This document shows, piece by piece, positions 58,188-64,000 of a DNA stretch of 64,000 bases. This DNA comes from Prosapia bicincta (Eukaryota > Arthropoda > Insecta > Hemiptera > Cercopidae): contig JBAIZL010000001.1 of NCBI GenBank assembly GCA_036971475.1, positions 280,155,925-280,219,924 of the forward strand. The letters run 5' to 3'. How positions within the stretch are numbered: position 1 is the first letter of the stretch; each line of letters opens with the position of its first letter. Both the position numbers and the translations under genes were made by a program. The notes beneath the pieces were generated by a model, which had not been told where the DNA came from, searched no databases, and saw only the letters and a list, made by a program, of their open reading frames with translations.

Positions 58188-58189
<2 letters not shown>
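56129..58189 (-). repeat. Solo LTR of a gypsy-2-related family, inserted in a GT microsatellite
   Basis: Plus-strand ends are TGCAACG (56129) and ACCGTCTCA (58189), i.e. TG...CA on the minus strand. Length is 2061 bp against 2092 for the gypsy-2 LTR. GT repeats on both sides are what a single insertion into (GT)n would leave. About 57340-58189 is the same sequence as 20100-20941 inverted. No internal genes are present, so it is a solo LTR. Confidence 0.6.
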
Positions 58190-58242
<53 letters not shown>

Positions 58243-58247
58243 TGTTG
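58190..58247. repeat. (GT)n microsatellite
   Basis: About 50 bases of GT with one TA, starting at the solo LTR end. Confidence 0.95.
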
Positions 58248-59683
58248 CGATGGGCGCAATTCTGATTAGCAAATAACGTCGCATTGATATTAAAATTTCG
58301 TAATTATAAAATGAGAAAGCTAAGCCATTAGAACCTTAGAAACTGGGCGGGTTCACGGGTGGCGGATAGTGGAACGGCCTACAGATATGTAGGTTACTTG
58401 TGAATAAAGATTCCGGAAGGTTTCTGAATAAGCAGGCCCGGTCCAAGGCAATGGTTCAAAGGTGAGGAATTATCCCTCCTAGTCAGTCAACCGGTAAATT
58501 ATCACATTACAGTGTCGCACTCTGTAAGAAACTTTGTACCTAACACTAATTTAAATATTAAGTTATGATACAGAAAATTTCACTGTCCATGGAAATTAAA
58601 ATTTGCCAGAGCCTCCAAGGAGGTTGGACTTCTACCTGTTGGTCCGCGGAAGGTATTTTATTTCCCTTCAACCACCAGTAGAGACCACTGAAGGTTTCCC
58701 CTATCTGCCACCTAGAGACGCGCTCTAGGGGTTACAGGCTCCCCCGAGAGAGCGCGACTTGGAATGGTGCCACTGGCTTCGGAACTCCAAGAGGTCCTCT
58801 ACAGTGAGGATGCCTTGAGGCTGACGGACGCAGTTTTGAAGACCCACGATGCTATCTAAAAGACCATGAACACGAAAAAATAATAGAGAAAATGGTCAAG
58901 AAATATTAATGCATGGTTTGAGTTGTAACAACTTATAAATAAATCTGTTTTAAATTAGTTGAACGTTTCACAATAAACATAGTTAAAGAGTAATATAATT
59001 ATATGAATTTACCTCCGAATATATGGTTTTTTATTTGTTTACCGCCGTATTATTATCAACTAGGTAATTAAATAATCTCAAACCGTGGGGTAATGGATGA
59101 CTGAGTTACTTGATTAACCCCTTGGGCTCCGTGGTGAGAAGAAAGGGTGAGTGGAAATACTTAATACTAAATATTCCTAATGCATGCCTTAGAGAAGCTT
59201 TCGGCAATATTGCTAATGAGCATCGATAATACCTACTGAAACCTTACCCACTCTCTATTTTACTTGTTATATATTTGCAGTTATTTGCAGTCAAGCTTCA
59301 TCAACGTTTTGATTGCACGTGAGGTAATAGGGTGGATTTCCATCTACAAATCTGTCATTGGCAATAATGTGTTGTTTTAATGGTCATAACAATTTTAACG
59401 TTTATTACTATTGACACTAAACCTAGTTTTTTAAGGAGGTACTTGTCGTTCCGAGGTATGCATTAATAATAAGAAGTATAAAAAAAATTAAGTCAACTCC
59501 TGCTGAAGTAACCAAAAACATTTAATTTTAGTTACTTTTTATTTTATAACTTGGGTTATCCGGGGCGTGTTACTGTGCACAAAATCCTACCTATATATTG
59601 AAAATCCATTTCTAATAATAAACATTATTAATTAATTTTCCAATGAGAAAGCCAAATCAAATATTTGAATTGTTTTATTGCAT
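58248..59683. other. Intergenic DNA with a G/C-richer patch, no gene seen
   Basis: 58590-58870 is noticeably richer in G+C (ggtccgcggaagg; gacgcgctctaggggtt; cccccgagagagcgcgac) than its surroundings and lacks a good open frame. It looks like part of an unrecognised repeat. The rest is AT-rich without features. Confidence 0.4.
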
Positions 59684-59975
59684 TTACTGCAATGAAAAGG
59701 AATAAACAATGATTTTTGTCATTTTATTAGGCGTATAAACAGGCAAACCGTTAGGTGTCCTAACATGTGAGCCACAACATTGTCTGTGATTGAAGCTAGA
59801 ATGTCCCAAATTTAATCCCGCAATGGTCAATAATTTTGCTTGTGCCTTATGGCTATTGCGGATGCAAGACGCAAAAGAAATTATATTGGTTTCAAATCGA
59901 AATGTAAATTGGATGAAATCAACGGTATTCGTGAAATTAGGACCATCTCTCCTTTGAACTTGCCACTCATGATTT
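59684..59975 (-). CDS. Possible 3'-terminal exon of an unknown gene
   Basis: An acceptor-like tttgaccttttcag at 59976 opens a 96-codon frame with HEWQVQRRDGPNFTNTVDFI and then SFNHRQCCGSHVRTPNG. It ends at TAA 59684-59686. An AATAAA follows within ten bases (59679-59674 on the minus strand). The open frame extends upstream to 60088. Upstream exons were not found and no domain is recognised. Confidence 0.25.
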
Positions 59976-60804
59976 CTGAAAAGGTCAAATAAAGTGTCAG
60001 TTTTGATTTTGTTAGTATGGTTCCGTTGCACAGATTTGGAGGATAAAAATATAATTTGAATACACTTATAATAATAAATGTTCTTCAATCCTGCTTTAGT
60101 GTTAGTTTTAATCTGTTGAAAAATAATTTTTAAATTTACACAAAATTTTCTATTTTCAAGAGGTAAATTTTAACAATGTATTTTCTACTTAGGTATTCAT
60201 ACTTTACTCTTTATAGTAACGATGGACAATTTTATACATGAAAAATAATTCATTCAATTTACCATTTATGTCATACATTACTTACAGAATATTTATATTA
60301 CATCCTTCTATGAAAAACTTTGTTTTCAATATGATAAATAATTATTACATGTAGTTCTGATTAAAAAATATTAGGTACATTTCTCGGGACCAATTAGGTC
60401 ATTAAAAAAAATCGTTTGATATATGGTTGCAGTTATATGAAATGTCTATTTGAAACTTTAGAGCCTTGCAGTCTATTCATGTCCTTTGGAACTTCTTGAT
60501 GCTTCCCAAGGCTGCTCCTGCCTTTGGATCTAGTAAGGCGATGCCGAAACCCTTGGACTTACAAAATTCAATCTAATCTACACCAAGACAAACTTGTAAC
60601 CATATTCTACACCAGAACTATTATTGAGTCACCTTTTTATAACAAATTTCATATCGTAATAAAATTTCAAAAATTTTTAAAACTTTCTTATTTAAATAAT
60701 AGGAATTTGTTGAATAGCCATCCACTCACTATAGGTTAAAAAATAATATTTTACCTCGATTGGAATAATAAAAACGTATTTTATGTAACGATTGAAAGTT
60801 TGTT

Positions 60805-60808
<4 letters not shown>

Positions 60809-60853
<45 letters not shown>
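60809..60853. repeat. (TA)n microsatellite flanking fold-back 2
   Basis: About 45 bases of TA. A shorter TA run lies on the other side at 61101-61119. Confidence 0.92.
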
Positions 60854-60856
<3 letters not shown>

Positions 60857-60916
60857 CGATTTCTTGTTTAATAATTTAAAACAACATAGGTTATTCAAAT
60901 ACAAGAATATTTATTA

Positions 60917-60972
60917 TTTTATATCCAAAGCTTTTCGTTGGCAAACAGTACCAACATCATCAGGAATGAAAA
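60917..60972 (-). ncRNA. Hammerhead-ribozyme-like motif, left arm of fold-back 2
   Basis: On the minus strand the core CUGAUGA is intact (60963-60957). One extra U follows, then stem II GUUGG/CCAAC (five Watson-Crick pairs, loop UACUGUUUG). GAAA lies at 60936-60933. Stem III is the palindrome AAGCUU (60933-60928), and H17 is U60927. Stem I pairs AUUC before the core with GGAU after cleavage, then AAAA/UUUU beyond a two-base internal loop. The extra U between A9 and stem II is the only departure from consensus. The self-complementary stem III suits a dimeric ribozyme. Confidence 0.5.
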
Positions 60973-60998
60973 TTACAATAATCATTCCGTTATTGTAA

Positions 60999-61054
60999 TT
61001 TTCATTCCTGATTATGTTGGTACTGTTTGCCAACGAAAAGCTTTGGATATAAAA
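60999..61054 (+). ncRNA. Hammerhead-ribozyme-like motif, right arm of fold-back 2
   Basis: Inverted partner of 60917-60972. The core reads CUGAUUA because the G8 position (61013) is U, which should inactivate it. The stems are unchanged. Confidence 0.4.
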
Positions 61055-61494
61055 TAATAAATATTCTTGTATTTGAATAACCTATATTGTTTTAAGTTTT
61101 TAATATATATATATATATAAGAGGAAGAGTGTATGCTAATAGAAGGAATGGAAAATGTTTAAACATTGTTTAAACTCACGATATTTATCGACCTTTTTAT
61201 ATCAAAGAACGCACAAAGAAACATGAAATAATTTTGAAACAGGAGATTTAGTAAACACTCATCGTAGAGTTGACTTTACTGTTATTGAGAGGTTAGCTTT
61301 GAATTTGGCAGTCGGAACTTGAGATGAAAAAAGTAAAAAACTAAAGAGAAATAATCTTAATGATTTTGTCAACATTTATAAAGGTAATTCACAAATATCT
61401 TGTAATTACTTAAATAATAATATAGTGAAATGTGTTATAATAATCGAATAAAATTAACAGTTTTTGTGCTGCACATCTTGAGGTTTTATTTATA

Positions 61495-61715
61495 ATTACT
61501 ACTATTGGTATCTCTTGGCGAAAAGGCACTACCTACTGATATTATTCAGCAAACGCGTTTTGGATTAGGAGAATGCATTCTTCAATGCTTTGAGTCATGG
61601 AGTCTTGTCAGTGACTCGCAGCATTGAACAATGCACTGAACTAGTGCAAAAATCGTCTGCTGAACGATATCAGTAGGTAAGTAATATTTTTTACCAAGAG
61701 ATATCTATAGTATTA
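61495..61715. repeat. Fold-back element 3: diverged inverted arms
   Basis: Left arm about 61495-61597 and right arm about 61608-61715 match imperfectly (tatctcttgg, ctactgatat, ttcagca, caatgc). The layout resembles fold-backs 1 and 2. The right arm has stem-II-like GCACU/AGUGC and CAGC/GCUG pairs around a TTGAACA segment, and the left arm has a palindromic ACGCGT after AAA. The core motifs are degenerate. Confidence 0.5.
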
Positions 61716-62616
61716 ACGAATAAAATTGTTTCAAAAGTAATTTAAATACTAGACGGTGTTTATTTCATTTTTTAACAAACAAGAGAAACTCAAACATTTA
61801 TTATCTTTATGCGAACAATAACATTTCAGTCAGTGTTATTTGTGTTGACACTTCCGTTGCCAAGTAACCTTCCTCGAAGCAAAAACAAACTAAAAAAATA
61901 CATCTTATAAAGTAAATATAAAACTGTTCTTGTTAGAAGTAGTTTTTATACTGCAAGTACACTTCAGTAATAACTTCAACTATATATATTTCTTATTATC
62001 TGAGTAAATTAAAAAATATTTTTTCAATCTTCAAAAATCAAGAGACTCACACTAACAGTGTTACCCTTGCACTTCCAGTGAACCTAAGAAAGTGACAGCA
62101 AATATTTCGCAAAAGACAATAACCGAACAATCACTGCTTGCCATTCCCCAGCTACATCCTTAAACACCTTTATCTCATGAGCGTGGTTACCGACATGCTT
62201 TCTTGCATATTACCTCGTTGGTCAACCAGCGTTATGCCTTCAATGACCGTTTCACGAAGTAAATGCAGCCCGTCCACTGTGCCAATTATAAATTACCGCG
62301 AGCAATGAAAATTAGTTCGGTTTACGTAAAGTTACAAGCTGATATGTATAATTTGTTTGTCTGAGGGATAAATTGCTTATTTTGTAACGTTAAAACACCA
62401 AACACTTCCGTAAACATTTTCCTCGTCGTCTTTGTGAAATAATGGTGACAAAATGTCTCACATTAGAGAGACAATTTCTGACAAGTTTCATGTAAATATC
62501 TCTACTTCATACTTATTTTGGGAAATTTTAGGTTCTGGATCTTTTATATTAATCGTGCTCTTAATTAAAATTATATTTCAATGTTGTTCCAACTTTTTCG
62601 TAATTTATACTTCCTA
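61716..62616. other. AT-rich intergenic DNA, no gene seen
   Basis: No domain, RNA gene or element end recognised. A 63-codon hydrophobic open frame at 62453 lacks support. Confidence 0.4.
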
Positions 62617-62735
62617 TATATATCACTTTCACTTATGTACGTAAACAAGAATCTTACTTGGTATTTATGTACATAAGTGAAAGTGAAAGTGATAAGTAAA
62701 TACAAGAAAACAGTGTTGCATATTTACAAATAAAT
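62617..62735. repeat. Shortened derivative of fold-back 1
   Basis: Carries the outer arm sequences of fold-back 1 in both orientations (tcactttcacttatgtac ... gtacataagtgaaagtg) plus its left flank (caagaaaacagtgttgca, inverted). The hammerhead-bearing centre is missing. A TA run follows at 62741-62773. Confidence 0.7.
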
Positions 62736-62737
62736 AA

Positions 62738-62774
<37 letters not shown>

Positions 62775-62775
<1 letters not shown>

Positions 62776-64000
62776 CGAAATATGGCATTATAATAAAGCT
62801 TGCCATACACTAAACATTTTCTTGTAGATTTTCATTCTGGATTGTCTCTCTCAATTGCCAAACTGAGAACATGCAATCATACTAAGATTATATTTTTCTT
62901 GGTTATGATTACCGTAATTGAAATGTCTTGATGTTAACACTTTCAGCTGGGTTTTGTGTTTTGTATACACCACAATTGATATAGATTGTAGTTGTTGGAT
63001 TAACGTACAACACTATTAAAGTAGTAATTAAGATTATAAACCATTTAAATGTCACACAAACAAACACACACACACACACCTATATATATTTATATAGCGA
63101 AATATGGCATTATAATAAAGCTTGCCATACACTAAACATTTTCTTGTAGATTTTCATTCTGGATTGTCTCTCTCAATTGCCAAACTGAGAACATGCAATC
63201 ATACTAAGATTATATTTTTCTTGGTTATGATTACCGTAATTGAAATGTCTTGATGTTAACACTTTCAGCTGGGTTTTGTGTTTTGTATACACCACAATTT
63301 ATATAGATTGTAGTTGTTGGATTAACGTACAACACTATTAAAGTAGTAATTATGATTATAAACCATTTAAATGTCACACAAACAAACACACACACACACC
63401 TATATATATATATATAGCGAAATATGGCATTATTATAAAGCTTGCCATACACTAAACATTTTCTTGTAGATTTTCATTCTGGATTGTCTCTCTCAATTGC
63501 CAAACTGAGAACATGCAATCATACTAAGATTATATTTTTCTTGGTTACGATTACCGTAATTGAAATGTCTTGATATTAACACTCTCAGCTGGGTTTTGTG
63601 TTTTGTATACACCACAATTGATATAGATTGTAGTTGTTGGATTAACGTACAACACTATTAAAGTAGTAATTATGATTATAAACCATTTAAATGTCACACA
63701 AACAAACACACACACACACCTATATATATATATATAGCGAAATATGGCATTATTATAAAGCTTGCCATACACTAAACATTTTCTTGTAGATTTTCATTCT
63801 GGATTGTCTCTCTCAATTGCCAAACTGAGAACATGCAATCATACTAAGATTATATTTTTCTTGGTTACGATTACCGTAATTGAAATGTCTTGATATTAAC
63901 ACTCTCAGCTGGGTTTTGTGTTTTGTATACACCACAATTGATATAGATTGTAGTTGTTGGATTAACGTACAACACTATTAAAGTAGTAATTAAGATTATA
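62775..64000. repeat. 320-bp tandem repeat, four units, cut by the window end
   Basis: Units start at 62775, 63097, 63417 and 63737 (gcgaaatatggcatta), spaced 322, 320 and 320 bases, and are nearly identical. Each full unit ends in a short CA then TA microsatellite. The same 73-codon minus-strand open frame appears in two units and is a by-product of the repeat. Confidence 0.95.

Larger units (their letters stand above)
60876..61095. mobile_element. Fold-back element 2: 106-bp inverted arms, 8-bp loop
   Basis: 60876-60981 and 60990-61095 are near-perfect inverted copies around tcattccg (visible differences include the G to T at 61013). TA microsatellites flank it. Each arm holds a hammerhead-like motif. 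There is no coding capacity. Confidence 0.82.

Noticed and set aside
63231..63772. Two identical 73-codon minus-strand ORFs
   Set aside because: They are the same frame in successive 320-bp tandem units and include the microsatellite; not genes.

Overview
This is eukaryotic nuclear DNA, most likely from an insect. It is AT-rich and intron-bearing, and it holds a TATA/Inr promoter of arthropod type and an env-bearing Ty3/gypsy (errantivirus-like) element. Remnants of Jockey-type LINEs, hAT transposons and Penelope-like elements are also present. The order cannot be fixed from the sequence. I see no rRNA, tRNA, CRISPR array or bacterial-style operon.

Regions. 1-4250: minus-strand remnant of a 412/mdg1-like gypsy element (gypsy-0), cut by the window edge. 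4717-13493: plus-strand gypsy element (gypsy-1) with 643-bp LTRs, a CTAG target duplication, three small ORFs ahead of gag, gag, a broken pol, and an env interrupted by one stop. 15388-17355: Penelope-like GIY-YIG fragment followed by a degraded hAT element. 20100-31009: a partial LTR, a 5'-truncated Jockey-like LINE (minus) and a second gypsy element (gypsy-2, minus) with a 2.1-kb LTR. 31205-55123: one host gene on the minus strand. 55748-64000: fold-back elements bounded by TA microsatellites, a solo LTR inside a GT microsatellite, and a 320-bp tandem repeat.

The host gene has four coding exons whose splice sites and phases agree. They encode a 382-residue secreted protein with a signal peptide, a short pro-region ending in RSRR, and a 312-residue helical domain encoded entirely by the last exon. 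I do not recognise the family. Its second intron is about 20.9 kb, and most of it (about 19-20 kb) is tandem satellite: a 59-bp subfamily and a related, much more uniform 60-bp subfamily. The uniform array carries a spurious 1936-codon open frame on the opposite strand.

The three most unusual observations are these. (1) Two fold-back elements (55850-56049 and 60876-61095) carry opposed hammerhead-ribozyme-like motifs, and a third is degenerate; this layout is known from Penelope-like elements. (2) Gypsy-1 has a cassette of three small ORFs, including a TAATG overlap and a membrane-peptide ORF, between its 5' LTR and gag. (3) A secreted-protein gene carries a very large satellite-filled intron.
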